Below, piece after piece: positions 17,194-29,271 of a stretch of DNA of 64,000 bases. The translations under genes were made by a program, and so were the position numbers. Below the pieces are notes generated by a model. It saw only the letters and a list, made by a program, of their open reading frames with translations. It made no database searches and was not told where the DNA came from. The stretch's first letter is position 1. Every line of letters starts with the position of its first letter. The DNA comes from Rhodospirillales bacterium (lineage in GTDB: Bacteria; Pseudomonadota; Alphaproteobacteria; Rhodospirillales; Shumkoniaceae), in assembly GCA_018432935.1 (NCBI GenBank), contig JAHDSF010000017.1, positions 124,001 through 188,000 of the forward strand. Direction: 5' to 3'.

Positions 17194-17570
17194 GGATTTC
17201 CGCGCGTGCCCTCCGCGCGCCTTCGATCAAGAGTTCATTCCGGCGGCCAGTCTGCGCATTGGCACGAGCTGCGACGGACATGATACGAAAGCGGCAGGCA
17301 GACCGGAAGTACGCTTTCGACAGTCCGCCTGCGATCCTGCTCGCCCGCGACCCTGAACCTCATCGATGAATTCCGGCTTTCCCCGGAATGACGGTTCAGT
17401 TTGGTTGCGCGTTGCTCTAGCCCGTTTACATCGATCCGGGTTCCCGCCATACTCGCGCGCCTCTTCGCCTGCCGGCGCCGCTTGCGACCCTCGCGGCGCC
17501 TGGTGCCTTGACCGGCCCGGCGGAGGCAAGTATCTTCCGCCAACTTTTCAGTCCGGGTGTCTGCCCACTC
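17194..17570. other. Intergenic region between divergent hybrid kinase and glyQ
   Basis: 377 bases without a gene. It holds an 8-base inverted repeat CGAAAGCG (17286-17293) / CGCTTTCG (17312-17319) and a dispersed palindromic repeat at 17361-17395. Frames across it translate only to repeat-type noise. Promoters for both divergent genes must lie here, but no convincing -35/-10 pair could be picked. Confidence 0.6.
17361..17395 (+). repeat. RHSGESRN-type dispersed extragenic palindrome
   Basis: The core ATTCCGG (17370-17376) / CCGGAAT (17383-17389) sits in the typical context (minus-strand translation NRHSGESRNSS). This repeat is scattered in the intergenic DNA of many proteobacteria. One copy is seen here, upstream of glyQ. 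Confidence 0.7.
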
Positions 17571-18455
17571 ATGTCCGCGCCGTCGGGAAACAAGCCGAGC
17601 TTTCAATCGCTCATCCTCTCCCTTCAGACCTTCTGGGCGGAAAAGGGCTGCGTCATTCTCCAGCCCCTCGACGTCGAGGTCGGAGCGGGCACCTTCCACC
17701 CCGCCACCACGCTGCGCTCGCTGGGCAGGAAGCCCTGGAAAGCAGCCTACTTGCAGCCTTCGCGCCGCCCGACCGACGGGCGCTACGGCGAGAACCCCAA
17801 CCGTCTGCAGCACTACTACCAGTTCCAGGTGGTTCTGAAGCCGTCCCCTGACAACGTTCAGGATCTTTATCTGCAAAGCTTGCGTCATTTGGGGATCGAT
17901 CCGGCGCTGCACGACATCCGCTTTGTGGAGGACGACTGGGAAAGCCCGACGCTGGGCGCCTGGGGCCTCGGCTGGGAGGTCTGGTGCGACGGCATGGAGG
18001 TGACCCAGTTCACCTATTTCCAGCAGGTCGGCGGCTTCGACTGCGCGCCGGTGACCGCCGAGCTCACCTACGGGTTTGAGCGGCTGGCGATGTACATCCA
18101 GGGGGTCGAGAACGTCTACGATCTCGATTTCAACGGCGATGGCGTCACTTATGGCGACGTCTTCCTTCAGAACGAGAAGGAGCAGTCGACCTACAATTTC
18201 GAGGTCGCCGACACCGAGATCCTGTTCCGCCACTTCCAGGACGCCGAAAAGCAGTGCGCCGCCCTGCTGGCGCTCGACAAGCCGCTGACGCTGCCCGCCT
18301 ACGAGCAGTGCATCAAGGGCAGCCACACCTTCAACCTGCTGGACGCCCGCGGCGTCATCTCGGTGACCGAACGCGCCGCCTACATCGGGCGTGTCCGCGC
18401 CATGGCCAAGGGCTGCTGCGAGGCCTGGCTGAAGAGCCAGGGCGAGGGAGCCTGA
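17571..18455 (+). CDS. glyQ: Glycine--tRNA ligase alpha subunit
   Basis: A 294-residue class II aminoacyl-tRNA synthetase subunit, the expected length for bacterial GlyQ. It activates glycine with ATP and works as an alpha2beta2 enzyme with GlyS. Hallmark blocks are present: [80 protein letters not shown] and [15 protein letters not shown]. The ATG at 17571 is chosen because the homology begins at [12 protein letters not shown] soon after; a longer frame upstream is not conserved in character. glyS starts 4 bases after its stop, so they are co-translated. Confidence 0.97.
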   Translation: MSAPSGNKPSFQSLILSLQTFWAEKGCVILQPLDVEVGAGTFHPATTLRSLGRKPWKAAYLQPSRRPTDGRYGENPNRLQHYYQFQVVLKPSPDNVQDLYLQSLRHLGIDPALHDIRFVEDDWESPTLGAWGLGWEVWCDGMEVTQFTYFQQVGGFDCAPVTAELTYGFERLAMYIQGVENVYDLDFNGDGVTYGDVFLQNEKEQSTYNFEVADTEILFRHFQDAEKQCAALLALDKPLTLPAYEQCIKGSHTFNLLDARGVISVTERAAYIGRVRAMAKGCCEAWLKSQGEGA

Positions 18456-18459
18456 GGCG

Positions 18460-20526
18460 ATGGCCGAATTCCTGCTTGAGCTGTTCTCCGAGGAGATTCC
18501 GGCGCGCATGCAGGTGCGCGCTGCCGACGACCTCAAGCGCCTGGTGACCCAGGGGTTGCAGGCGGGCGGCCTCGCCTTCGACAGCGCGGAGGCGTTCTGC
18601 ACGCCGCGGCGGCTCACCCTGGTGATCGACGGCCTGCCGCTCGCCCAGCCCGACATCAAGGAAGAGCGCAAGGGTCCCCGCGTCGGCTCGCCCGAGAAGG
18701 CCATCGAGGGCTTCCTCAAGGCGGCCGGGGTCGCCAGCCTGGATCAGTGCGAGGTCCGCACCGACGACAAGAAGGGCCCCTACTACGTTGCCGTCACCGA
18801 CCGCGCGGGCCGTCCGACGGGTGACGTGCTGGCCGACGTGGTGAATGCCGCGCTGCCGCAGCTGCCGTGGCCGAAATCGATGCGCTGGGCCGACCACGCC
18901 GTGCGCTGGGTGAGGCCGCTGCACCGCATCCTGGCCCTGTTCGACGGCAACGTGGTGGCGGTCTCGTTCGGCCCGGTGAGCGCCGGCAACGAAACCGAGG
19001 GCCACCGCTTCCTCGCCCCCGGGCGGCTGGTCGTCCTCGATGCCGCCGACTACCGGACCAAGCTGACCGCGGCCAAGGTCATGCTCGACCCCGCCGAGCG
19101 CCGCCGCCTGATCGATTCCGAGGCGCGGCGGCTGGCCGCGGCGGCCTCGCTGCGGCTGCGCGAGGACGCGGGCCTGCTGGACGAGGTGACCGGCCTGGTC
19201 GAATGGCCGGTGGTCCACATGGGCCGCATCGACGAGGCGTTCATGTCGGTGCCGCAGGAGGTGCTGATCACCGCCATGCGGTCGCACCAGAAGTACTTCT
19301 CGCTCCTGCACGCCGATGGCCGGCTGGCGCCCCATTTCGTGGTCGTCGCCAACACCCTGACCGCCGACGGCGGAACGGCGGTGGTGGCCGGCAACGAGCG
19401 GGTGCTCCGGGCCCGCCTGTCGGACGCCCGCTTCTTCTGGGATCAGGACCGCAAGGTGCGCCTGGAAAGCCGGGTCGAGCGCCTCAAGGAACGGGTGTTC
19501 CATGCCCGGCTGGGCAGCGACTTCGAGCGCGCCCAGCGCATCCGCAAGCTGGCGGTAGAGCTGGCCCGCTTCGTCCCCGGCGCCGAGACCGCGTTGGTCG
19601 ACCGCGGCGCGCTGTTGTGCAAGGCCGACCTCTCGACCGGCATGGTCGGGGAGTTCCCCGAACTGCAGGGCGTGATGGGCCGCTACTACGCCCGCCACGA
19701 CGGTGAGTCCGAGATGGTCGCCGAGGCGATCGCCGAGCACTATTCGCCGCTGGGGCCGAATGACGCCTGCCCGTCGCGGCCGGTTTCCGTGGCGCTGGCG
19801 CTGGCCGACAAGCTGGACACCCTGGTCGGCTTCTTCGGCATCGGCGAGAAGCCGACCGGCTCCAAGGACCCGTTCGCGCTCCGCCGCGCCGCCCTCGGCG
19901 TGATTCGGCTGGTGATCGAGAACCGGCTTCGGCTGCCGCTTCTGGCGGCGTTCGAAGCGGCACGGGCCGGTTATGCCCTGCCCTTGCCGGCGAGCATCGC
20001 GGCTGAGCTTCTCGACTTCTTCGCCGACCGCCTGAAGGTTCACCTGCGCGACCGCGGCGTGCGGCACGACCTTGTCTCGGCGGTGTTCGCGCAAGGCGGC
20101 GAGGACGATCTCGTGCGCCTGCTGGCCCGGGTCGAGGCGCTGACGCGGTTCCTCGGCACCGAGGACGGCGCCGACCTTCTGACCGCCTACAAGCGCGCCA
20201 GCAATATCGTCCGCATCGAAGAGAAGAAGGACGGCAGGTCCTACGGCGGCGAGATCGGACAGGACATGCTCAAGCAGGCCGAGGAGAAGAGCCTGCACAA
20301 AGAACTGGAGGAAGCCATTCCAAAGATCGTCGGCCACGTCCGCGAGGAGCGGTTCGACGACGCGATGTCGGTATTGGCTGGGTTGCGTGCCCCAGTCGAT
20401 GCCTTTTTCGACCACGTCACGGTCAACTGCGAGGAACCGCCGCTGCGGGAAAACCGCCTGCGGCTTCTGTCCCGAATCCGGTCGGCCCTCGGTGGGGTCG
20501 CCGATTTCTCTAAGATTGAGGGGTAA
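18460..20526 (+). CDS. glyS: Glycine--tRNA ligase beta subunit
   Basis: A 688-residue protein, the usual GlyS length. It binds tRNA-Gly and is required with GlyQ for charging. The N-terminal [18 protein letters not shown] is the family signature. Other typical segments are [59 protein letters not shown] and VADKLDTL-like [33 protein letters not shown]. The C-terminal anticodon-binding-type region ends [22 protein letters not shown]. It is tightly linked to glyQ upstream and 6 bases from ppdK downstream; this order is common in alphaproteobacteria. Confidence 0.97.
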   Translation: MAEFLLELFSEEIPARMQVRAADDLKRLVTQGLQAGGLAFDSAEAFCTPRRLTLVIDGLPLAQPDIKEERKGPRVGSPEKAIEGFLKAAGVASLDQCEVRTDDKKGPYYVAVTDRAGRPTGDVLADVVNAALPQLPWPKSMRWADHAVRWVRPLHRILALFDGNVVAVSFGPVSAGNETEGHRFLAPGRLVVLDAADYRTKLTAAKVMLDPAERRRLIDSEARRLAAAASLRLREDAGLLDEVTGLVEWPVVHMGRIDEAFMSVPQEVLITAMRSHQKYFSLLHADGRLAPHFVVVANTLTADGGTAVVAGNERVLRARLSDARFFWDQDRKVRLESRVERLKERVFHARLGSDFERAQRIRKLAVELARFVPGAETALVDRGALLCKADLSTGMVGEFPELQGVMGRYYARHDGESEMVAEAIAEHYSPLGPNDACPSRPVSVALALADKLDTLVGFFGIGEKPTGSKDPFALRRAALGVIRLVIENRLRLPLLAAFEAARAGYALPLPASIAAELLDFFADRLKVHLRDRGVRHDLVSAVFAQGGEDDLVRLLARVEALTRFLGTEDGADLLTAYKRASNIVRIEEKKDGRSYGGEIGQDMLKQAEEKSLHKELEEAIPKIVGHVREERFDDAMSVLAGLRAPVDAFFDHVTVNCEEPPLRENRLRLLSRIRSALGGVADFSKIEG

Positions 20527-20532
20527 AACTCG

Positions 20533-23211
<2,679 letters not shown>

Positions 23212-23244
23212 AGACGGCCGGCTGTCACAAGCCGACAACGACAG

Positions 23245-23276
23245 AGGGGCGGACTTCGGTCCGCCCCTTCTTCTTT
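23245..23276 (+). terminator. Rho-independent terminator after ppdK
   Basis: A perfect 10-base stem AGGGGCGGAC / GTCCGCCCCT closed by a TTCG tetraloop and followed by TTCTTCTTT, 33 bases after the ppdK stop. It also lies just beyond the end of the convergent cytochrome gene, but has no T tract on that strand. Confidence 0.92.
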
Positions 23277-23280
23277 GGCG

Positions 23281-23799
23281 CTATTTCGCCGGCATGACGT
23301 CGGGCGGAACGATGCGCATGATGAACGAGGTCGGCTTCTCGCTGGGCCCGAAAGGCCCCGGAACCTTGTTCTTCACCGGCGGCAGGCTTTTCAGATAGGC
23401 GGCGATCGCCCGGGCATCCTGCTTGGTCAGGCCAGCGAACGCCTGCCACGGCATGACGGGCGCGAGGATGCGGCCGTCGGGGCGCTCGCCGGTCTGCAAC
23501 GCCGCCACGATCTGCTCTTCCGACCACTCGCCTAGGCCGGTCTCCTTGTCGGGCGTCAGGTTGGGGCCGTAGAAGACCCCGAGCTGCGGAATTTCGAACC
23601 CCACCTCGGAGCCGCCCAGGAAGCGGCCCGCATCCGGCTTGCCCAGGAAGTAGCCCGGGGTGTGGCAGTCGTTGCAGCCGCCGAAGCTTACCAGGTACTT
23701 GCCCCTTGCCACGTCCTGGGCGGGGGCAACCGCCGGCATCGCCGCCCACGCCACCCCGAGAGCGGCGATCCCGAACGCCGCCCGACGCACCCTGTCCAT
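23281..23799 (-). CDS. Exported class I cytochrome c
   Basis: 172 residues with a signal peptide (MDRVRRAAFGIAALGVAWAA, cleavage after PAQ). A single haem site, GGCNDCHTPGYF (CxxCH), lies near residue 40. The sequence GPNLTPDKETGLGEWSEEQI with a GRILAPVMPW region carrying the probable axial Met, and AIAAYLKSLP near the end, resembles the cytochrome c subunits/domains of membrane-linked dehydrogenases. It should be a periplasmic electron carrier. The longer open frame extends to 24102, but ATG 23799 has a perfect AGGAGG upstream (23806-23811) and opens into the signal peptide. It is monocistronic, convergent with ppdK. Confidence 0.88.
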   Translation of the reverse strand: MDRVRRAAFGIAALGVAWAAMPAVAPAQDVARGKYLVSFGGCNDCHTPGYFLGKPDAGRFLGGSEVGFEIPQLGVFYGPNLTPDKETGLGEWSEEQIVAALQTGERPDGRILAPVMPWQAFAGLTKQDARAIAAYLKSLPPVKNKVPGPFGPSEKPTSFIMRIVPPDVMPAK

Positions 23800-24120
23800 C
23801 GAAGACCTCCTCAGTGACCGCGATCGGATGTTGCGATCGATTTGCATCCGCAGGTCGTTACGGGACAAGGGAGCAAACGGGGGCACTCTGGTCGGGTACC
23901 TCTTCCCCGGGGCCAAGCTGCTCTTGCCGATACTGTTGCGTTCCCCGGATTGTGACCGTTTTCTTCCGAATGGATTCCGTGGAACGCCATACTCCTGGGA
24001 AGCCGCCAGGGAGAACGCCATTCGCCGCAGAGGTCGCTTTCGGGAATACTTCGCAAGCCCTTTCCTGACCGTCGATGGTACCATGCACCGTTCGTCTCCC
24101 ACTTCGCGGCAGCAGGAAAA
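23800..24120. other. Intergenic region between divergent cytochrome c and cyuA
   Basis: 321 bases without a credible gene. It contains the cytochrome ribosome-binding site (AGGAGG, 23806-23811, minus), a perfect 10-base palindrome ATGGTACCAT at 24075-24084 about 37 bases before cyuA, and AGCAGGA just before the cyuA ATG. No confident promoter hexamers seen. Confidence 0.5.
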
Positions 24121-25434
24121 ATGAACAACGTGAGCCCGTTGACGCGCTCGTCCGAACCCAGGGCATTGCCTCTCAACGGGAAGGCCTTGGTATCGATCCT
24201 CAAGTCCGAGATCCGCTGCGCCACCGGCTGCACCGAGGTCGGCGCCGCGGCGCTGGTGGCTGCGCAGGCCGTTGAAGCCCTAGGTGCGGTACCCGAGGGC
24301 CTGCATCTCGTCGTCAGTCCCAACGTCTACAAGAACGGCGTCCATGTTGCCGTCCCCGGAACCCCGTTCCGCGGCCTTGCGGCCGCCGCGGCCATGGGGG
24401 CGATCATCGCCGACACCTCGGCAGGCTTGGCGATCCTTGGCGCCGTGACGCCGCAGGTGATCGAGAGATCGCGAATGCTGCTCGATGGCGGTCGGATCAC
24501 CGTCATGTTCGATGGTGCAAGCGAGGACGCGGTCTACCTGCGCGCCGAGGCACATACCGCGGATGGCCAAGCGATCGCCGTCATCCAAGGCTGCCATGAC
24601 TGCGTGATCGAGGTTCGCCGCAACGGCAAGGTCCTGTTTCAGAAGGATGCCCAGGACGACCACGCGGATCCGGCGGTAATGCTGCGGGCGGCTCCGCTGG
24701 CGAGCCTCCTGTCGCTGGTCGATTCGATCCCGCTCGAGGACCTCGAGTTCCTGATCGAGGCGGCGGAGGTCAACGTCGCCGCCGCCGAGGCCGACCTAAT
24801 GGCGGAATCCGCTTTAGGCGTGGCCCTGGGCGCATCCGCCATGGGTTCGCCCCGGGGGACCGCCCAGGCCCTTGCGGGTGCCGCCAGCGAAGCCCGCATG
24901 GCCGGCCGCCAAGTGCCGGTCATGGCGATCTGCGGCAGCGGCAACCACGGGATTGCCAATTTCCTCGGAGTGCTCGGGTTTGCCCGCGCCGCCGCCGCCC
25001 CCCGTGAGCGGCTGGCCCGCGCCCTTGCGATCGCTTCGATCGTCACCGTGGCCGTGAAGGCCCACACCGGCAAGCTGACGGCCTTCTGCGGTTGCGCCAT
25101 CGCGCCGGCAACCGGGTTGGCGGCGGCAGCGGTCTACCTCATGGGCGGCGATTCGCGCACGCAAGAGCACGCCATGCAGACGGTGATCGGCACCTTCGCC
25201 GGCATGCTGTGCGACGGCGCCAAGGAATCGTGCGCCTTCAAGGTGGCCGCGGCGGTCGGCGCGGCGGTCGACATCGCCAAGCTCGCCATGGCCGGTGCCT
25301 ACGTACCCGACAGCAGCGGCATCGTCGGCCGCTCGATCGACGAGACGTTCGCCAATCTGGGTCGCATCAACAACCCCGGGATGCGCGAAACCGAACGGGT
25401 CGTCCTGCAGCTGATCGCGGAAAGGACGGAGTGA
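24121..25434 (+). CDS. cyuA: CyuA/UPF0597-type L-cysteine desulfidase (serine dehydratase-like)
   Basis: A 437-residue protein, almost the same length as E. coli CyuA (YhaM). It is expected to release sulfide and ammonia from L-cysteine, leaving pyruvate, using an iron-sulfur cluster. Conserved blocks include IRCATGCTEVGAAALVAAQA, VSPNVYKNGVHVAVPGT, GGHTN-like QGCHDCVIEV, ICGSGNHGIANF, LTAFCGCAIAPATGLAAAA and GMLCDGAKESCAFKVAAAVG. Three cysteine positions (CTEVG, FCGC, CDGAKESC) are candidates for cluster ligands. A short extra N-terminus precedes the usual beginning. It stands alone, followed by a hairpin shared with the convergent pentose-phosphate operon. Confidence 0.88.
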   Translation: MNNVSPLTRSSEPRALPLNGKALVSILKSEIRCATGCTEVGAAALVAAQAVEALGAVPEGLHLVVSPNVYKNGVHVAVPGTPFRGLAAAAAMGAIIADTSAGLAILGAVTPQVIERSRMLLDGGRITVMFDGASEDAVYLRAEAHTADGQAIAVIQGCHDCVIEVRRNGKVLFQKDAQDDHADPAVMLRAAPLASLLSLVDSIPLEDLEFLIEAAEVNVAAAEADLMAESALGVALGASAMGSPRGTAQALAGAASEARMAGRQVPVMAICGSGNHGIANFLGVLGFARAAAAPRERLARALAIASIVTVAVKAHTGKLTAFCGCAIAPATGLAAAAVYLMGGDSRTQEHAMQTVIGTFAGMLCDGAKESCAFKVAAAVGAAVDIAKLAMAGAYVPDSSGIVGRSIDETFANLGRINNPGMRETERVVLQLIAERTE

Positions 25435-25448
25435 TCCGCCGCCGACGC

Positions 25449-25490
25449 GGCGGCCGGGGCCCGAGCCCATGAAGGCCGAGCCCGGCCGCC
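25449..25490. terminator. GC hairpin between convergent cyuA and the transaldolase-transketolase gene
   Basis: A perfect 10-base stem GGCGGCCGGG (25449-25458) / CCCGGCCGCC (25481-25490) with a 22-base loop. Its place between two stop codons suggests a bidirectional terminator, but neither strand has a T tract, so confidence is limited. Confidence 0.45.
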
Positions 25491-25492
25491 CG

Positions 25493-28441
25493 TCACCCGC
25501 GTGACGGCGCCGCCACCTCCAGCACCGCCTCCGCGATCGCCCGTCGCGAGATGCCGTGGCGATCGAGCAGCGCCTCCGGCGGCCCCGAACGAGGATATCC
25601 CGTCACCGCCAGTTGGCGGACCGGGGCAAGATTCCCCACCGCCGAGCGAACCGCCTCGCCAAGGCCGCCCGCCGCGAAGTGGTCTTCGACCGTGATCAGG
25701 TGCCCGGTCTCGCGGGCGGCCCGGACAAGAGTCTCGCCGTCGACAGGCTTGATCGAGTAGGCGTCGATCACCCTTACCGCGAGCTTCCGCTTCTGCAGCT
25801 CCTCGTACGCTGCCAACGCCTCGTGGACGGTCACGCCGGCGGCAACCACTGTCGCCACGTCCTTGTCCGATCGCCGCAATACCTTCGAGCCGCCGATCGC
25901 GAACGCCTCGTCGTTGGTATAGATGACCGGCGTCTTGGCCCGTGCCGTGCGCACGTAGACGATGCCCTCGCCGCGGGCCGCCAACTCGGTGACGCGCTCG
26001 GCGCTGACCGGATCGGAAGGATGCAGCACCGTGCTGCCGAGCAGGGCGCGGAACATGGCGATGTCCTCCAGCCCCATCTGCGAGGGCCCGTCCTCGCCGA
26101 TCGACACCCCGGCATGACTGCCGCAGATGACCAGGTGCGGCACCCGCGAATGCCCCGCCATGCGGATGAAGTCGTAGGCGCGGGTCAGGAACGCGGCGAA
26201 CGAGGCCGCGAACGGCAGCTTGTCCGAAACCGCCAGCCCCAGAGCCACGCCGATCATGTTCTGCTCGGCGATGTAGCCCTGGAAGAAGCGATCCGGGAAC
26301 TTCTGCGCGAACTCCTTGGCGCGGGTCGAATCCCCGACGTCGCCGTCGATGACGACGATCTCGGGCATCGCCGCTCCCAGCTTGGCGAGCGCGCTGCCGT
26401 AGCCGTCACGGGTGGCAGCAGGCTTGTCCTGGTCGCGGGAAACCTCGATCGCCGGCGGCTGCGTGGGTGCCGGCGGCGCGTAATCGCCGGTGCGACGGGC
26501 CTCGACCTTGGCCGGCCTGCCGGCGGGTTCGCCCAACTCGGCGAGCGCCCGTTTCGCCTCGTCCTCGGATAGCGGCTTGCCGTGCCAGCCCTGCATGCCC
26601 TCCAGGAACGAGACGCCCTTCCCCTTCTCGGTGCGGGCGACGATGGCGAGCGGGCGCCCGCCCTCCCCCGCCTCGCCGAGGGCCTCCATCACCGCCGCCG
26701 GATCGTGGCCGTCGATGACCAGGGTGCGCCAGCCGAAGGCGGCGAAGCGGCGTGCAAAGACGTCGGCGTCGTGGCGATAGGGTGCCGCGCCGCTCTGGGC
26801 GATGCCATTGAGGTCGACAATCGCGACCAGGTTGGCGAGCTTGTTGAGGGAGGCGAACTGCGTCGCCTCCCACACCGAACCTTCCGAGCACTCGCCGTCG
26901 CCGAGCAGGCAGTAGATACGGCCGTCGATGCCGTCCAGCCGGTTGGCGAGCGCCATCCCGGCCGCCGCCGAAAGCCCCTGCCCCAGCGAGCCCGTCGCCA
27001 CCTTGACCCATGGGCTGTTCGGGGTGGGATGGCCCTCCAGGTCGCTGTCGATGCGGCGCAGCGACAGCGGGTCGTCGTGAATTGCGCCGGCCAGCGACAG
27101 CGCAGCCCACAGGATCGGCGCCGCATGCCCCTTCGAAAGCACGAACTGGTCGACGTTGCGCGCTCTGGGATCGGAGGGGTCCCACCGCATCTCGCGGAAG
27201 AACAGGGCGGCAACGATCTCGGCGGCCGACATGCAGGTAGTGGGATGGCCGGAGCCGGCCGCGGTCGTCATCTCGATCGACATCCGTCGCAGTCGCAGGG
27301 CCATGTCCGAGACCATCTGCGCGTCGCGGCGGGCGGCGAAGTGACGACGCTTCTCCTCCAGGCCGGCGAGAAGCGAGTCGAACGGCTCGATGAACTTCTG
27401 GATGCCCTCGTTCTCGAGCTGGGCGGTGACCTGGGCGAAATCGATGCCGAGCCGCTCGAGATCCGCCATCACGCGGCGCGCGTCCTCGAGCTTCTCGGTT
27501 ACGGTGTCGGCCACCTCGCCGTGATCGGCAAACGCGGCGATGGTCTTGCGCGGCAAGGTGTTGACCGTATGCGGGCCGATCAGGGGCTCGACGTACATGA
27601 CGTCGCGGTAGTCCGGGTTCTTGGTGCTGGTGCTGGCCCACAGCATGCGCTGCGGTTGCGCGCCGTGCTTCTCCAGCGCCTTCCAGCGGCCGCTGTCGAG
27701 GATGCGGCGGAAGCAGTCGTAGGCGAGCTTGGCGTTGGCGACTGCCGTCCTGCCCCTGAGCAACCGGGGATCCGGCTCGCGTCCGCTCGCCCGGTGCCCC
27801 AGCAGCTCGTCGACGAGGATATCGATCCGGCTGAGGAAGAAGCTGGCCACCGAGGCGATGCGATCGACTGGCCTTTTCGCCTCGACCCGCCGCTCCAGCG
27901 CCCGCATGTAGGCTTCCGCCACCGCCTCGTAGCTGGCGACCGAGAACAGGAGCGTGATGTTGACGTTGATACCGTCGAACAGCAGCTCCTCGATCGCCGG
28001 CACCCCTTCGCGCGTGCCCGGGATCTTAATGAACAGGTTGGGTCGATCGACCATCTTGAACAGCCGCCGCGCCTCGGCGAGAGAGGCGTCGGTGTCGCGG
28101 GCGAGCCGGGGCGACACCTCCAGGCTGGCGAAGCCGTCCCGGCCGCCGGACTCGTCGTAGACCGGGCGCAGGATGTCGCAGGCATCGCGGATATCGGTGG
28201 TGACGAGGTCCTCGTAAAGCTCGCTGGTGCTCCGCCCCGCCTCGACCGCCCGCGCAATCTGCTCGTCGTAGTCGGCGCTGCCCGAGATGGCGTCGCTGAA
28301 GGTCTTGGGGTTCGAGGTCAACCCGCGCAGGCCCTCCTCGCCCACCATCCGCTTGAGCTCGCCGCTCCCGATCAGGCCGCGAGTGAGGTCGTCGAGCCAA
28401 TAGCTCTGGCCGTGTTCGAGAAGCTTGAGAAGTGTGGTCAT
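25493..28441 (-). CDS. Bifunctional transaldolase-transketolase fusion
   Basis: 982 residues. Residues ~1-365 are a transaldolase of the TalB-like type: LTSNPKTFSDAISGS, Schiff-base Lys139 in LFIKIPGTREG, and WASTSTKNPDYRDVMYVEPL. Residues ~375-980 are a complete transketolase: SGHPTTCMSAAEIVAALFF, LSKGHAAPILWAAL, the thiamine diphosphate motif GDGECSEGSVWEA...IVDLNGIAQSG, the catalytic-Glu segment YIAEQNMIGVALGLA, and HAGVSIGEDGPSQMGLED. Together the two halves run the non-oxidative pentose-phosphate shuffling of sugar phosphates. The ATG at 28441 is chosen because AGAGAGG precedes it; the frame extends upstream without homology. It is the last gene of the rpiB-zwf-pgl operon. Transaldolase-glucose-6-phosphate isomerase fusions are well known; a transketolase partner is less usual. 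Confidence 0.93.
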   Translation of the reverse strand: MTTLLKLLEHGQSYWLDDLTRGLIGSGELKRMVGEEGLRGLTSNPKTFSDAISGSADYDEQIARAVEAGRSTSELYEDLVTTDIRDACDILRPVYDESGGRDGFASLEVSPRLARDTDASLAEARRLFKMVDRPNLFIKIPGTREGVPAIEELLFDGINVNITLLFSVASYEAVAEAYMRALERRVEAKRPVDRIASVASFFLSRIDILVDELLGHRASGREPDPRLLRGRTAVANAKLAYDCFRRILDSGRWKALEKHGAQPQRMLWASTSTKNPDYRDVMYVEPLIGPHTVNTLPRKTIAAFADHGEVADTVTEKLEDARRVMADLERLGIDFAQVTAQLENEGIQKFIEPFDSLLAGLEEKRRHFAARRDAQMVSDMALRLRRMSIEMTTAAGSGHPTTCMSAAEIVAALFFREMRWDPSDPRARNVDQFVLSKGHAAPILWAALSLAGAIHDDPLSLRRIDSDLEGHPTPNSPWVKVATGSLGQGLSAAAGMALANRLDGIDGRIYCLLGDGECSEGSVWEATQFASLNKLANLVAIVDLNGIAQSGAAPYRHDADVFARRFAAFGWRTLVIDGHDPAAVMEALGEAGEGGRPLAIVARTEKGKGVSFLEGMQGWHGKPLSEDEAKRALAELGEPAGRPAKVEARRTGDYAPPAPTQPPAIEVSRDQDKPAATRDGYGSALAKLGAAMPEIVVIDGDVGDSTRAKEFAQKFPDRFFQGYIAEQNMIGVALGLAVSDKLPFAASFAAFLTRAYDFIRMAGHSRVPHLVICGSHAGVSIGEDGPSQMGLEDIAMFRALLGSTVLHPSDPVSAERVTELAARGEGIVYVRTARAKTPVIYTNDEAFAIGGSKVLRRSDKDVATVVAAGVTVHEALAAYEELQKRKLAVRVIDAYSIKPVDGETLVRAARETGHLITVEDHFAAGGLGEAVRSAVGNLAPVRQLAVTGYPRSGPPEALLDRHGISRRAIAEAVLEVAAPSRG

Positions 28442-28527
28442 GTCTGGCCTCTCTGTCGTTGCGCCGATCGCCCCCTGCCGGCGGAATGCCGGGAGGGCCC
28501 GCCGGGCCGTCGGATGCCCGGGGCTGT

Positions 28528-29271
28528 CTATTTGCGCTTCAGCATCGCCGCCGCGGGGCGGTCGACGATCCACAGCACGCTGCCACCTGACGGCCGCACG
28601 AGGGCGGCGGGCAGCGTCTGGCCTGGAACGGATCCCGGTTCGAGCACCCGGCTGAGGGCTTCCGCCTTGCTTTCGCCGGCGACCAGGAACAGCACCCGGC
28701 GCGCCGCGTTGAGGACCCGCAAACTCAGCGAGATCCGTTCAACGGGGGGCGACGGCGCCCTGGTCGCCACCACCCATCGACGCTCCGTCTCAAGATCCGG
28801 GGTATCGGGAAACAGCGACGCGACGTGACCGTCCGCCCCCATCCCCAACAGGACGAGGTCGAGGTTCGGCGGCTCGTCCGCCACCGTCATCGCCACCTCG
28901 CGCAGGGTACGGGCGTAGCCTTCCGCGGCGGCGGCGCCGCGCTCGCCGGGAATACGATGGACCGGACCCCGCGCCGGCAGACCCGCCAGCAGGGTCGCCT
29001 GCGCCATGCCGTAGTTGCTGTCCTCGCTATCGGGCGGCACGCAACGCTCGTCGCCCCAGAAGAACGACACCCTCGACCAGTCGACGTTCTCGAGATAGGG
29101 CATCCGGGCAAGGTTCTCGTACAGAATGGCGGCGGCCCGCCCGCCGGTGAGCGCCACCGACGCCCCCCCCCTGGCATCGATCGCCTCGCGCAGGCATCTC
29201 GCCATCTCTTCCGAGGCAGCCATCGCCCACGACTGCCCCTCGCTGGTGATGCGGAGCGGCGGCAACGTCAT
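28528..29271 (-). CDS. pgl: 6-phosphogluconolactonase
   Basis: 247 residues, standard length for the NagB/DevB-type lactonase that hydrolyses 6-phosphogluconolactone made by Zwf. Signature segments: VALTGGRAA near residue 40, [29 protein letters not shown] and the active-site block [20 protein letters not shown]. The ATG overlaps the zwf stop (ATGA), showing translational coupling. A run of nine G lies in codons 35-38 (GGASVAL), another homopolymer but in frame here. 86 bases separate it from the fused transaldolase-transketolase gene. Confidence 0.95.
   Translation of the reverse strand: MTLPPLRITSEGQSWAMAASEEMARCLREAIDARGGASVALTGGRAAAILYENLARMPYLENVDWSRVSFFWGDERCVPPDSEDSNYGMAQATLLAGLPARGPVHRIPGERGAAAAEGYARTLREVAMTVADEPPNLDLVLLGMGADGHVASLFPDTPDLETERRWVVATRAPSPPVERISLSLRVLNAARRVLFLVAGESKAEALSRVLEPGSVPGQTLPAALVRPSGGSVLWIVDRPAAAMLKRK

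Noticed and set aside
17194..17570. T-box or glycine riboswitch upstream of glyQ
   Set aside because: No T-box core or glycine aptamer features were seen; the interval is dominated by a dispersed palindrome.
29162..29171. G9 run inside pgl as a possible phase-variable site
   Set aside because: The frame is intact on both sides with full homology, so there is no sign of switching.
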